Below, piece after piece: positions 26,198 to 34,274 of a stretch of DNA of 34,274 nucleotides. The notes below the pieces were generated by a model. It saw only the letters and a list, made by a program, of their open reading frames with translations. It had not been told where the DNA came from and ran no database searches. This stretch comes from an uncultured Roseovarius sp. (lineage in GTDB: Bacteria > Pseudomonadota > Alphaproteobacteria > Rhodobacterales > Rhodobacteraceae). The first letter of the stretch is position 1; each line of letters begins with the position of its first letter. The DNA lies in contig CAKZYL010000382.1 in assembly GCA_937884705.1 (NCBI GenBank), forward strand, positions 1 to 34,274. Direction: 5' to 3'. The translations under genes and the position numbers were made by a program.

Positions 26198-28747
26198 ATG
26201 ACCGCTGATGATCTGTGGAGGAGTATTCTGGCGGGCACTGAGATCCTGAAAAACCGCCCGAATTTTCGCTATGACCCTGTCTTTTGCGCGCGCTACTACC
26301 CGGATTTTTTCGCCAATCGAGCATGGCTTGTGCAGGTTTTGGAAAAAACCGTGATGCTCGGCAAACGCGGCGGCAATGCCTATCAGATGCTGCAAACCAG
26401 AGTGCCCAATATCGACCGGTCCGTGGCCGAGTTGGTGCGCGATCAGCGGCTGCGCAAAGCGCTGGATCAGGGCATGAAAGACGGCCACGAGCTTGCCTTT
26501 GAGCTGATGGCGCTTGGCGGGCCGATTGATCAGCAGATCGGGGATTTTTCCCAAGATCATTACTTCGGCGCCTACCCCGATATCGCGCAGACCGGCGTCT
26601 CTGGGTTGCGGCACTTCATTCAGGCCGGCATGGCGGAAGGGCGGCATTCGCTGCGCGATGTGAGGGCCAACCAGCACAAAGGCGCATTGGCGCTCGATCC
26701 GGAGAAACCGACCTGCCTTGTCTGCACGCATGATCTGACCAAAACGGGCGCACCGATCGTGGGATTGACCCTCGCGCGGGAAGCGGCACAGACCCACAAT
26801 GTGGTGGTCCTGGCGCGACGTCCGGGCGAATTGCTCAAACCCTTTCTGGAAACGACAGTGGGCGTCTTTGTCAGCCCCAATCTCGATGGCGATCTGGAAT
26901 ACACCACGCTTATCGACCTTGAGACGGTGGATTTTGCGGTGCTGAACTCAGTTGAGACCTATCCGATTGCCAAAGCGATGGTGCGCCGTGGGATCCCCTT
27001 TGCGACCTATGTCCATGAATTCGGCGATTACACCAAGCCGTCCAAATTGATCTTTCTGACGCTCTTTTCCGATCTCTTGGTCTTTTCCTCAAAGATCGTC
27101 CGCGACAGTTGGGATGATGTGTTCAAAAGCGCGTCCTTTGACAAAGACGCCGACAGCATGATCCTACCGCAAGCGGAGTTGCAGATTGGGTCCGTGTCGC
27201 CTGACGCCTACGCCGAGGCGCGCGATCGCCTGTCCGGGCTTTTGGGTGTGGATTGCAGCACGCGGCGCATTGTCTATGGCGCGGGCGTCGCGCATTGGCG
27301 CAAAGGGACCGATCTTTTCGTACTCACAGCGCAGGAGGCACGGGAAAAGGACCCTGAGACGCTGTTTCTCTGGGTAGGCGACGGGCAGGACCACGAAGAC
27401 GTTCATTTTGGTGTGTGGCTCGACAAACATTTGCGCGAGGCAGAGGTGAATTCGCCCGATGGAAATCTGTTTTTCCTGCCCGCAGGCGCGCATTACCACG
27501 ACATCTGCAAGGCCGCTGATGCGTTCTATCTTTGCTCACGCCTCGACCCCCTGCCCAATGTGATTTTTGATGCGGCGAGATATGGCGCGCATATCGTGCT
27601 CTATGAAAACGCAAGCGGGTTTCACGACGGCAGTTATACGCAGGTGGAAAGCTTTCATACGGTTCCGTACGGATCGATCAGCGGATCTTGCGACGCGCTT
27701 CTGGCGGCACCGCGCAAGGTCCCCTCGCCGTCTGATGCATCCGACGCAGAGGATCCGGTGAACATCTTCGAGACGATCACCGCGACCCTGCAAACGTCTC
27801 TGAAAACCCGCCCGCAACCCGTTAGCACCCCGGGGCAGTATGACGTGGCCATAATGTTTTCTCCGGATCAGGCCGACCGTGAGGCGCGGATCAAAGAGCG
27901 TCAAAAGATCTGGTCCTACGGGCGCAGCTATGTATGGAAGTCGCTGGACGAGGCACAAGAGACGCTCGGGGCGTCAGAAAACTGGGTGCACAAAAACCTG
28001 CAAATTGACCGGTTTGCCTATGTCGATGCGCCTCCACGCTTCGATTATGCCATTCACATGCATGCTCATTACATCGACAACCTCACCCATGATTTCGGGC
28101 AGTACAAAGCGCTGAAAGATGCGCGCGACGTTGTGGTCACAACCGACAATCATGAAAAAGCCGCGCGCATTCAGGACATGGCACAAGAGGCCGACATCAA
28201 GGCGCGCACCTTGGTGGTGCCAAACAGAGGCCGCGATATTCTGCCGTTTATGGAGTTGTTCTCAAACGGTCAGGCCGATGACCGGGATATCTGGGGCCAC
28301 ATTCACCAGAAAAAATCCATCGGCACATCGCTCTCTGGCGATGTGTGGCACGGGTTCTTGATGGCGATCCTGATGGGCGACAAGACGCGGCTTTCTTCGG
28401 CCCTGAGCCAAATCCAAGGCGACGATGTGGGCCTTGTGGCGCCATTTGATCACTACCGGGTGGATTGGAGTGGGTCGCGCCGCCTCTTGCCGCAGGTTGC
28501 ACCCAAGCTGCCTGGCCCCCTGCCCGAGCATCTGCTGCTCTTCCCGGTTGGCAACATGTTTTGGGCCAAGGGCTCTGTCGTGGCGCAGATGAACGCGCTT
28601 TTTGACGCCGATTACCCCTGGCCCAATGAGCCGCTGCCAAGTGACGGCACAGTGTTTCACCTCATTGAGCGTCTCTCGCCAACTGCCTGCGCAATGGCGG
28701 GATTGAAATCTGTTTTCCTCGAAAAAAGCGATCAGCAAAGGACGTAG
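26198..28747 (+). CDS. Large glycosyltransferase: N-terminal YPD-type repeat, GT4-like domain, C-terminal RgpF-like domain
   Basis: This 849-residue protein combines three parts. Residues 1-165 hold a YPD-type segment (FSQDHYFGAYPDIAQTG followed by HFIQAGMAEGRHSL) like that in the RgpF-like protein at 21649-22806. Residues about 170-515 look like a GT-B, GT4-type glycosyltransferase: HDLTKTGAPIVGLTLAREA, VHEFGDY, YGAGVAHWRKGTDLF and the acidic region DAFYLCSRLDPLPNVIFDAA. Residues about 550-849 are RgpF-like: HMHAHYIDNL, PNRGRDILPFMELF, GHIHQKKSIGTSLSGDVWH and PVGNMFWAKGSV. Soluble, no membrane segments. GAGGGGG lies 9 nt before the ATG. It likely adds sugars to a rhamnose-type glycan; the specificity is unknown. 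Confidence 0.82.
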   Translation: MTADDLWRSILAGTEILKNRPNFRYDPVFCARYYPDFFANRAWLVQVLEKTVMLGKRGGNAYQMLQTRVPNIDRSVAELVRDQRLRKALDQGMKDGHELAFELMALGGPIDQQIGDFSQDHYFGAYPDIAQTGVSGLRHFIQAGMAEGRHSLRDVRANQHKGALALDPEKPTCLVCTHDLTKTGAPIVGLTLAREAAQTHNVVVLARRPGELLKPFLETTVGVFVSPNLDGDLEYTTLIDLETVDFAVLNSVETYPIAKAMVRRGIPFATYVHEFGDYTKPSKLIFLTLFSDLLVFSSKIVRDSWDDVFKSASFDKDADSMILPQAELQIGSVSPDAYAEARDRLSGLLGVDCSTRRIVYGAGVAHWRKGTDLFVLTAQEAREKDPETLFLWVGDGQDHEDVHFGVWLDKHLREAEVNSPDGNLFFLPAGAHYHDICKAADAFYLCSRLDPLPNVIFDAARYGAHIVLYENASGFHDGSYTQVESFHTVPYGSISGSCDALLAAPRKVPSPSDASDAEDPVNIFETITATLQTSLKTRPQPVSTPGQYDVAIMFSPDQADREARIKERQKIWSYGRSYVWKSLDEAQETLGASENWVHKNLQIDRFAYVDAPPRFDYAIHMHAHYIDNLTHDFGQYKALKDARDVVVTTDNHEKAARIQDMAQEADIKARTLVVPNRGRDILPFMELFSNGQADDRDIWGHIHQKKSIGTSLSGDVWHGFLMAILMGDKTRLSSALSQIQGDDVGLVAPFDHYRVDWSGSRRLLPQVAPKLPGPLPEHLLLFPVGNMFWAKGSVVAQMNALFDADYPWPNEPLPSDGTVFHLIERLSPTACAMAGLKSVFLEKSDQQRT

Positions 28748-28751
28748 GCGC

Positions 28752-29744
28752 ATGCGGATCATCTTTCACATCGGGATGGGGAAGACGGGCACGACCTCTA
28801 TTCAGAACGCCTTGGCGCAGAATGCGGCGGCTCTGGCCCGGCAAAAGGCGCATTATCTTGGCATGTGGTTTGACGGGGTGGATCAGAAGTTTCGCGGGTT
28901 AAAAGGGTTTGGCATGTTCGTCGCCCAAAGCGAAGAGAACCAAAAGCGTCACGCCCAGCACTTTTGGGATCATGTGAATGCCATCGCGAAAGACACCAAG
29001 GCCACGACATTTGTGTTTTCCAATGAAAGCCTCTTTCAGAATGGTCCTCGGCTCGCGCCCTTTTTTGGCGAACTGCAAAACCTGAGCGCTGAGCTGGATG
29101 TCATAGCCTTTGTGCGGGATCCGCGCGCGTGGCTGCCTTCGGCCCACACCCAATGGGCGCTGCGGCATAAAACCAATGAAGGCCCTCTCGAAGATTTCGC
29201 AACGAGTGCCAGGCGGCTCATTAAATTCTATGACGCCTTGCCTTTCTGGATCGAGCAGTTTGGCGACGCCGCACAGATCCGCCATACTGCGCTGGAACAC
29301 GATGTCGTAGCGGATTTCGCTGAGACCACTGGGCTGATCCTCACGCCCCCTGCGACCCGTGCGTTGGAACGCTCAGAACCTGCAGACATCCTGCTTCGGG
29401 CGATGTTCAACAACCGCGTAGAGGGCACCGCCCTGCCCGAGCGCTTCAATCGCGTCATTCGTGACACAGAGGCCAACCCTGTGCCGTCCTTGGAGGACAT
29501 CAAACGCGTCTGCTTCGATCAAAGCGCCGCAGAGACCGTGATTTCCGAAAACGCTGGCCTGTTTGAGTTTTTGCGCGACCGAACGGGCATCGACTTTGTC
29601 AATACCTCTGATGATCCCCCCGCCGAGCCAGACGACGCGGAGCTACAGCGCCGGGTGATTGACTATCTGATTGAGATTACGTTTGACCAAGCGCAGCGAC
29701 TTAAACGCCTTGAACGCCTGGTGAGTGAGCTGCAAAAAGACTGA
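28752..29744 (+). CDS. Sulfotransferase family protein
   Basis: The 330-residue protein has the PAPS-binding P-loop of sulfotransferases near its start, GMGKTGTTSIQ at about 8-18, and the 3'-phosphate-binding segment AFVRDPRAWLPSA with Arg122 and Ser130. A C-terminal helical stretch (AQRLKRLERLVSELQ) may form a short coiled coil. It starts 4 nt after the stop of the GT4-RgpF gene, with AAGGA 9 nt upstream, so the two are co-transcribed and probably act on the same glycan. Sulfation of a sugar residue is the likely role; some members of this fold are not active sulfotransferases. Confidence 0.85.
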   Translation: MRIIFHIGMGKTGTTSIQNALAQNAAALARQKAHYLGMWFDGVDQKFRGLKGFGMFVAQSEENQKRHAQHFWDHVNAIAKDTKATTFVFSNESLFQNGPRLAPFFGELQNLSAELDVIAFVRDPRAWLPSAHTQWALRHKTNEGPLEDFATSARRLIKFYDALPFWIEQFGDAAQIRHTALEHDVVADFAETTGLILTPPATRALERSEPADILLRAMFNNRVEGTALPERFNRVIRDTEANPVPSLEDIKRVCFDQSAAETVISENAGLFEFLRDRTGIDFVNTSDDPPAEPDDAELQRRVIDYLIEITFDQAQRLKRLERLVSELQKD

Positions 29745-29822
29745 CAGTTGTCTCGCCTTGGACGGTCTTAACAATACGGATTGTCGGGGTACACGATATG
29801 ACCATGGCAAACGCTTTTTGCC
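29745..29822. other. Convergent gap with two weak hairpins
   Basis: The 78 bp between the convergent sulfotransferase and glycoside hydrolase-FkbM genes hold ACAAT/ATTGT near 29771-29784 and GGCAAA/TTTGCC at 29806-29822. Neither has a clear U-tract beyond the stem, though the second could end transcription weakly in both directions. Confidence 0.3.
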
Positions 29823-32648
29823 CTAAGCCAACCGCGCGATGCTCTCATCCTGCAACAGATGCGGGCAGTGCTTTGATATCCGAGCCATGACACTGGCAAG
29901 CTTCTTTTCTCTACCGAATTTCGCATAGCAAAGCGCGCTTTGCCGAAGGATGCGGGGATGATTGGGAAAGCGGCGCAAAGCGAGGGCGCAGAGTTGCAGC
30001 GCGCGATTTTGCTTGTTCATTTCAAGATAACAGGCCACGGCGTCCGCCAAGCCATGAACATTGTCTGGATGATAGGCCTTGCCGGCTTCCTCGCTGAGAG
30101 TGGCCGCCACTGAGAGATCCCCGGCATCGCGCGCGGTCTTGGCACGGCCCAAGAGATGCTGGCGCCGATGATACCGCTCCTGTGCGAAAACATGGGCGGC
30201 GTGATCCCGCGCCTCTTCCTCACTCACACCCAATGCGCTGGCCAGATGGGTGGGATGCCAAAACCAATCTTCAAACCAGACACGGTGCCTAATGTAGCCT
30301 TTGGTCTCCAGAACCTTCCACACGTCCTTGCGGCTTTGCTCAATGCCGCCGTGCTCAACTGTCAGCAAAGCAAATCGGCATGTGTCAAAATCGACGCCTG
30401 AGAGGATCTCAGCCTCGCTGCCTTCAGTGTCGACGGACATGTAATCCACGACCTCTGGCGCGCTCGCCGAGGCCAGCATTTCGCCCACTGTGCGCCCATA
30501 GACCTCAATGACCTTGCCATCCTCAATCGCAGCGTTTCTTTTGCCCGCGTGAATATCGTCGTCATGGATGAAATCCACCAGACCACCGATCGCGCCCGCA
30601 TCGACAAAGCGCAGTTTGCCGCCGCTCTCGGAGAATGCCGCATTGTTATAGGCGATAGCGCTGCGGTTTTGGCAGATCACTTTGTGCCAGCGGGGATTGG
30701 CCTCAACGATCATGCCGTGCCAGCCCAGCATCCGCTCAAGCAAAAGCGTATTGGAGTTCTCAACCCCGTCATGCCCGCCAATCTCAGCAAAAAAGCCGCC
30801 CGTTTTGAAACGCAGCATCTGCATGACCCAGTTGTCTTGATAGATCTGGGAGTATCGCGGCAAGGACAGGAACCAGACCTCTTCGCCCTTTAGATTTCTG
30901 GGCGATACATCAACCAGGTCCGGCGCGGCTTTGACCTCAAGATCAAGGCGTTTCAGGGAGAGGAAGACCGGTGTTTCGCCTTTGCGCTCGACAGTGATGC
31001 CAAGCTTGAGAGGTGCGTCATAAGCAATTGGTTTGATTTGAAAACTGCGGTGCAAGAGCATGTCGCCAAACTGCAGTTTTAGAAAGAGCGTCGTGTCGGA
31101 CCACATCAGATCAACGCGGGTAAGATCCTCAGCTTTTGCCACTGGCCAATCTGTGTGATCGGGGGCTGCCTCTTTCAGAGCGTCGGCTTGGCGCACGTCA
31201 ACGCTCACCATGTCCTGCAAGGCAACGGTGACAGTGAGATCAGATGCACCATCCCCCTGCAGCGTGATGTTCAAATCAAAAGGAGACGCGCCAAACGGCA
31301 GAGCAAGGTCAACGCGCGCGGACGCAACCTGATCCTTGGTCACGGTCAAGGCAGTCTTGCTGTCGATCTGAATTTTGTCGCCAGACTCGCGGCCCGGCAC
31401 GACCAGACACTCACCCGCCCCGGATGCGTTTTGCGACACCAAGGTGTAACCAAAGATCGTGTCAGCAGACACCGACCAAAGATCGGGCGCAAATCCAGAC
31501 CCGGCCTTTTGCTGACCGATTTGAAATGTCTCAAGCACCCGTGTCTTGGGCAAGTCAGCGTGGCGTTGATGGGCCAGCTTTCGCACCACGTGATAGACGT
31601 CGCGCGGCATCATGCGGAAATCCAGCAAACCGAACGTCTTTTCCTGCTGAAGGTCCCACGGCAGATCAATGAGCTTATACCAGTAACCCCTTGCAATCCT
31701 TTGAGTTTGCGCCATCCACTCCAGCGAAGCACGGGCGAACTCTGATTGCTGGAACTCATCGTTGTAGTGCGGGCCCGACACCTCCAGAGACCGCGCGCCA
31801 TACTCGGTTACCCAGATCTCAAGCCCGTTCAGATCGGCCGCATCATATCTCTCAAAGAAGTCTTCGCAATGCTTTTGCGTGGCAGACAGAAGGGTCTTAT
31901 CCGGACGATGATGAATGCGGAAATAGGGATACGGATGGAACGCGCAGGCATGGAAAAGCGGCAGGATTTCATTGCTGCGGGCGGCCAGGATTTTCGTCAG
32001 ATCTCCCCAAAACTCCGGAATGAAGTAAAAGTGGCTGTGGGGCCCATCGGCGCGATACTTATTGTACTCGGCCGTCTTGGGCAGTCTGTTTGAGAGGGCT
32101 GGTGGGCGGTCGTCATGCCCGACAACCCCATCTTCGGCCATGGCCCCGATACATAAAGTGGCATTGGGCTGAACCTCTTTGATAGCGCGTGCGCCAGGCA
32201 GGAGAATGTGATCGACAAACTCTTCTGGCGTCCAGGGCCGGGCACCATTGTCAGTCTTCACTGAGAGATAGAAATCACTGGCATTGGGTTCGTTCCAAAT
32301 CTCCCAATCCGTGATGGTCGGAAAGCGCTTTGCCACAAGCCTACAGTACCGCGCGAAACGCTCGGACATCGCGGAGGGATCGTGAAAATAGTCTTCGGCG
32401 ACCGTGCTTGAGGGATGCACGAGATAGCCCAGCGGTTTGGCCGAGCCTGGCAGCGCCGCGAGCGCCCGATCAACGCGCGCGCAGGCCTGCGCGTTCAGCT
32501 TGCCATTGCCTTTGGGTTCGATCGCGGCCCAGGTGAGCGAGATCCGCACAGACCGCATGTCGAGCTCACACAGCCGATCCCCCAGCAGGTCCAGAGAGCC
32601 GCTCATCCTTACATGCGTCAGGGCCGGCGCGTTGATGCCAATGATCAT
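29823..32648 (-). CDS. Fusion protein: glycoside hydrolase (GH39-like TIM barrel) + FkbM methyltransferase + C-terminal helical repeats
   Basis: The 942-residue protein has an N-terminal TIM-barrel glycosidase domain (about 1-370) with a putative acid/base Glu120 in WEIWNEPNA and nucleophile Glu282 in WVTEYGARS, like GH39 and other clan GH-A enzymes. A beta-rich linker follows (about 380-590). An FkbM-type SAM methyltransferase lies at about 617-795: GGFFAEIGGHDGVENSNT, VEANP and DYMSVDTEGSEAEIL. The last 100 residues are helical and TPR-like. No signal peptide is visible. The ATG at 32648 gives a sensible barrel start; a longer frame would overlap the next gene. This combination suggests trimming and O-methylation of a glycan, perhaps the one built by its neighbours. 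Confidence 0.85.
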   Translation of the reverse strand: MIIGINAPALTHVRMSGSLDLLGDRLCELDMRSVRISLTWAAIEPKGNGKLNAQACARVDRALAALPGSAKPLGYLVHPSSTVAEDYFHDPSAMSERFARYCRLVAKRFPTITDWEIWNEPNASDFYLSVKTDNGARPWTPEEFVDHILLPGARAIKEVQPNATLCIGAMAEDGVVGHDDRPPALSNRLPKTAEYNKYRADGPHSHFYFIPEFWGDLTKILAARSNEILPLFHACAFHPYPYFRIHHRPDKTLLSATQKHCEDFFERYDAADLNGLEIWVTEYGARSLEVSGPHYNDEFQQSEFARASLEWMAQTQRIARGYWYKLIDLPWDLQQEKTFGLLDFRMMPRDVYHVVRKLAHQRHADLPKTRVLETFQIGQQKAGSGFAPDLWSVSADTIFGYTLVSQNASGAGECLVVPGRESGDKIQIDSKTALTVTKDQVASARVDLALPFGASPFDLNITLQGDGASDLTVTVALQDMVSVDVRQADALKEAAPDHTDWPVAKAEDLTRVDLMWSDTTLFLKLQFGDMLLHRSFQIKPIAYDAPLKLGITVERKGETPVFLSLKRLDLEVKAAPDLVDVSPRNLKGEEVWFLSLPRYSQIYQDNWVMQMLRFKTGGFFAEIGGHDGVENSNTLLLERMLGWHGMIVEANPRWHKVICQNRSAIAYNNAAFSESGGKLRFVDAGAIGGLVDFIHDDDIHAGKRNAAIEDGKVIEVYGRTVGEMLASASAPEVVDYMSVDTEGSEAEILSGVDFDTCRFALLTVEHGGIEQSRKDVWKVLETKGYIRHRVWFEDWFWHPTHLASALGVSEEEARDHAAHVFAQERYHRRQHLLGRAKTARDAGDLSVAATLSEEAGKAYHPDNVHGLADAVACYLEMNKQNRALQLCALALRRFPNHPRILRQSALCYAKFGREKKLASVMARISKHCPHLLQDESIARLA

Positions 32649-32769
32649 GAGAGCTTTCGCGTTGTGGTTTTTGGCCTTGTAGCAAAAAGCACCCTCATGG
32701 CAACGCGTTTCCAGATGGGTGCTGGGCTGCTCTTTGTGGGGACAAAGCGGGGGCTGCGCCGATCCGGTG

Positions 32770-33189
32770 TTAGCCAGTATCCGCAACAAGCCCGTGGCTC
32801 TCGATCGCCGCGACGGCTGCGGCCTCATCATTGTCAGAGCTGTCGCCCGTGATCCCTAACGCGCCGATCACAACACCGTCGCGTTTGATCAACACGCCGC
32901 CCGGCACCGGGACCAGATGCCCGTCATTCAACGCATTCATCGCGCTGATGAAATAGGCCTGTTCCTGGGCGCGGTTGAAGAGCGCGTGGGATCCCAGCCC
33001 CATGGCCACGGCACCTTTGGCCTTTCCTTGGGCAATCTCGGCGCGCAGGTTGCTGGTAACATCTTCGCGCTGCAAGGCCACCAGATGCCCACCGGCGTCA
33101 ATCACGGCGATTGTCAAAGGCTTCATATTCCGTGCCCGCCGATAGGTGAGCGCTGCCGCGATCAAGCCGTTGGCCAGGTCCAGGTTCAT
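32770..33189 (-). CDS. GlcG/HbpS family heme-degrading-like protein
   Basis: The 139-residue protein belongs to the GlcG/HbpS (DUF336) family: it opens MNLDLANGLIAAALTYRRARN, then PLTIAVIDAGGHLVALQRED, SHALFNRAQEQ, VPVPGGVLIKRDGVVIGALGITG and the C-terminal DNDEAAAVAAI. Members are small soluble proteins; some bind heme, most have no proven function and often sit next to transport or catabolic genes. The ATG at 33189 with GAGAGG upstream gives the normal length; the same frame is open further upstream but there it overlaps the TRAP gene. It lies 53 bp after the TRAP permease gene on the same strand. Confidence 0.88.
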   Translation of the reverse strand: MNLDLANGLIAAALTYRRARNMKPLTIAVIDAGGHLVALQREDVTSNLRAEIAQGKAKGAVAMGLGSHALFNRAQEQAYFISAMNALNDGHLVPVPGGVLIKRDGVVIGALGITGDSSDNDEAAAVAAIESHGLVADTG

Positions 33190-33242
33190 AAAATGCCTCT
33201 CATACCTTTGATCCGCCGCATGGGGCATGCGGTGCGCCGGGT

Positions 33243-34274
33243 CTACTCGCCGTAAAAATACTCCACCAGGAAGAGCGGAATAGATGGAATGTAGGTGCAC
33301 ATCAACAGCACCGTCAGCAGCACCGCGATGAAGTAGATATTGACCTTGGTCACATCCCAGATATTGGCCCGCGCCACCGCGCAGGCGGTGATCAGAACGC
33401 TGGCCACAGGGGGTGTCTGCTGCCCAATGGCCAGGTTGAGCGTGACGACCAGACCGAAGTGGATCGGGTTGATGCCCACAGCGTTGATCAACGGAATGAC
33501 AATCGGCACGACGAGGATGATGGCCGCCGCTGAATGCAGGAAAAACCCGATGATCAGGAAAAAGAAATTCAGGATCAGCAGCACCAGCCACTTGTTGTCT
33601 GTGATCGCGAGGATGCCCGCGGCCAGTTCCTGAGGGTATTGCGCCCGGGTCAGAAACCCACCCATGACCACGGAGGCCGCCACAAGCAGCATCACCACCG
33701 CCGTCTGCATGCCACCGTCCAGCATGGCGCGTCTAAGGTGTTTGAGATCCACCTGCCGGTACCACAAGCTGATCAGGATCGCGGCGAGCACCGCCAGCCC
33801 GGCTGCCTCGGTCGCGGTCACGTAGCCGCCAAAGATGCCGCCCAGAATGATCACCGGGAGGGCGAAGGTCGGCAGAGCGTCAATCGTCGTGGCCCAGAGC
33901 CTGCGGCCGGAAAATGCCTCTTCCCGAGGCAGGTCATAGCGCCGTGCGAAGTAGTAGGCGACACCCATCAGCCCTGCCGCGCCCATGAGACCCGGAACAA
34001 CGCCCGCCACGAAAAGCTGTTCGACAGAGACATTGGCGGATGTCGCGTAAAGGATCATCGGGATCGATGGCGGGATGATGATGGCCAAAGACGCCGAAGA
34101 AGATGTCACCGCAGCAGACAGTGCCGCCGAATACCCGCGCTTTTTCATTTGCGGGATCATGACGGAGCCCATGGCGGCCACATCGGCCACGGCGGAGCCC
34201 GAAATCTCGGCAAAGAACAGCGACACGCCGATGTTGACATGGGCCAGACCACCGCGCACGAAGCCGATGATCGC
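33243..34274 (-). CDS. dctM: TRAP transporter large permease subunit (DctM), partial (5' end beyond the window)
   Basis: DctM is the large membrane subunit of tripartite ATP-independent periplasmic transporters, which import organic acids with sodium. The C-terminal 343 residues are visible, against about 430 for the family. Typical segments are AEISGSAVADVAAMGSVMIP, LAIIIPPSIPMILYA, GFVTATE-like GYVTATEAAGLAVL, and QQTPPVASVLI. Many hydrophobic helices are seen. The small permease and binding protein should lie upstream, beyond the right edge. The HbpS-family gene follows downstream. Substrate cannot be read from this part. Confidence 0.95.
   Translation of the reverse strand, partial: AIIGFVRGGLAHVNIGVSLFFAEISGSAVADVAAMGSVMIPQMKKRGYSAALSAAVTSSSASLAIIIPPSIPMILYATSANVSVEQLFVAGVVPGLMGAAGLMGVAYYFARRYDLPREEAFSGRRLWATTIDALPTFALPVIILGGIFGGYVTATEAAGLAVLAAILISLWYRQVDLKHLRRAMLDGGMQTAVVMLLVAASVVMGGFLTRAQYPQELAAGILAITDNKWLVLLILNFFFLIIGFFLHSAAAIILVVPIVIPLINAVGINPIHFGLVVTLNLAIGQQTPPVASVLITACAVARANIWDVTKVNIYFIAVLLTVLLMCTYIPSIPLFLVEYFYGE

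Noticed and set aside
29806-29822. GGCAAA/TTTGCC hairpin as a strong terminator
   Set aside because: Six-base stem and no clear U-tract after it; kept only as a weak hairpin in the convergent gap.
32649-32831. N-terminal extension of the glycoside hydrolase-FkbM gene
   Set aside because: It would overlap the HbpS-family gene and adds 61 residues of Arg/Pro/Cys-rich sequence without a barrel pattern; the ATG at 32648 begins the barrel directly.
33190-33591. Upstream continuation of the HbpS-family reading frame
   Set aside because: It runs out of frame through the TRAP permease gene; the ATG at 33189 with GAGAGG gives the normal family length.
1-34274. CRISPR array, tRNA, rRNA, insertion sequence, prophage or attachment site
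   Set aside because: No regular repeat-spacer pattern, tRNA cloverleaf, transposase or integrase is seen on either strand.

Overview
The window reads as chromosome of a GC-rich alphaproteobacterium, most likely Rhodobacterales (Roseobacter group). Four things point there: an alphaproteobacterial SOS box (GTTC-N7-GTTC) in front of uvrA, an AsmA/YhdP-like protein with the alphaproteobacterial type of C-terminus, an overlapping M23 peptidase/bactofilin pair, and organosulfonate and TRAP transport genes typical of marine Rhodobacteraceae. This is inferred from protein character, not from a database search. I see no rRNA, tRNA, CRISPR array, insertion sequence or prophage.

Layout. (1) Positions 1-10389 are housekeeping: the 5' part of uvrA, lpd, a DUF924 gene, an MFS transporter, queA and a 1120-residue AsmA/YhdP-like protein on the minus strand, then a divergent Bcp-type peroxiredoxin. 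(2) Positions 10697-12591 carry a membrane-anchored M23 peptidase and a bactofilin in one overlapping plus-strand operon, closed by a strong bidirectional terminator. (3) Positions 12596-16749 form a divergent metabolic cluster: LLM flavin oxidoreductase and TauD-type dioxygenase on the minus strand, LysR regulator and ureohydrolase on the plus strand. (4) Positions 16750-17316 hold no large gene, only one candidate 41-codon ORF with a good ribosome binding site. (5) Positions 17317-20664 look like a (R)-sulfolactate module: SuyA-like and SuyB-like sulfo-lyase subunits and an Ldh_2-family dehydrogenase in one operon, with a divergent GntR/HutC-type regulator and a perfect 20-bp palindrome between them. 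(6) Positions 20721-32648 are a surface-polysaccharide region: GT2 glycosyltransferase, RgpF-like protein, rfbA, rfbD and rfbB (no rfbC), a large GT4-RgpF fusion, a sulfotransferase, and a 942-residue glycoside hydrolase-FkbM methyltransferase fusion. (7) Positions 32770-34274 hold a GlcG/HbpS-family gene and the 3' part of a TRAP large permease.

How it may work together. The polysaccharide genes supply dTDP-rhamnose precursors, transferases that could assemble a rhamnose-containing glycan, a sulfotransferase, and a protein combining sugar cleavage with methylation. A sulfated, methylated rhamnan-like surface glycan is a reasonable hypothesis. The sulfolactate module and the TauD/LLM pair suggest use of organosulfonates, though the substrate of the latter cluster is not shown. 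The most unusual single object is the glycoside hydrolase-FkbM fusion. The clearest regulatory signals are the SOS box at uvrA, the palindrome between the sulfo-lyase operon and its GntR regulator, and the T-N11-A dyad in front of the LysR gene.
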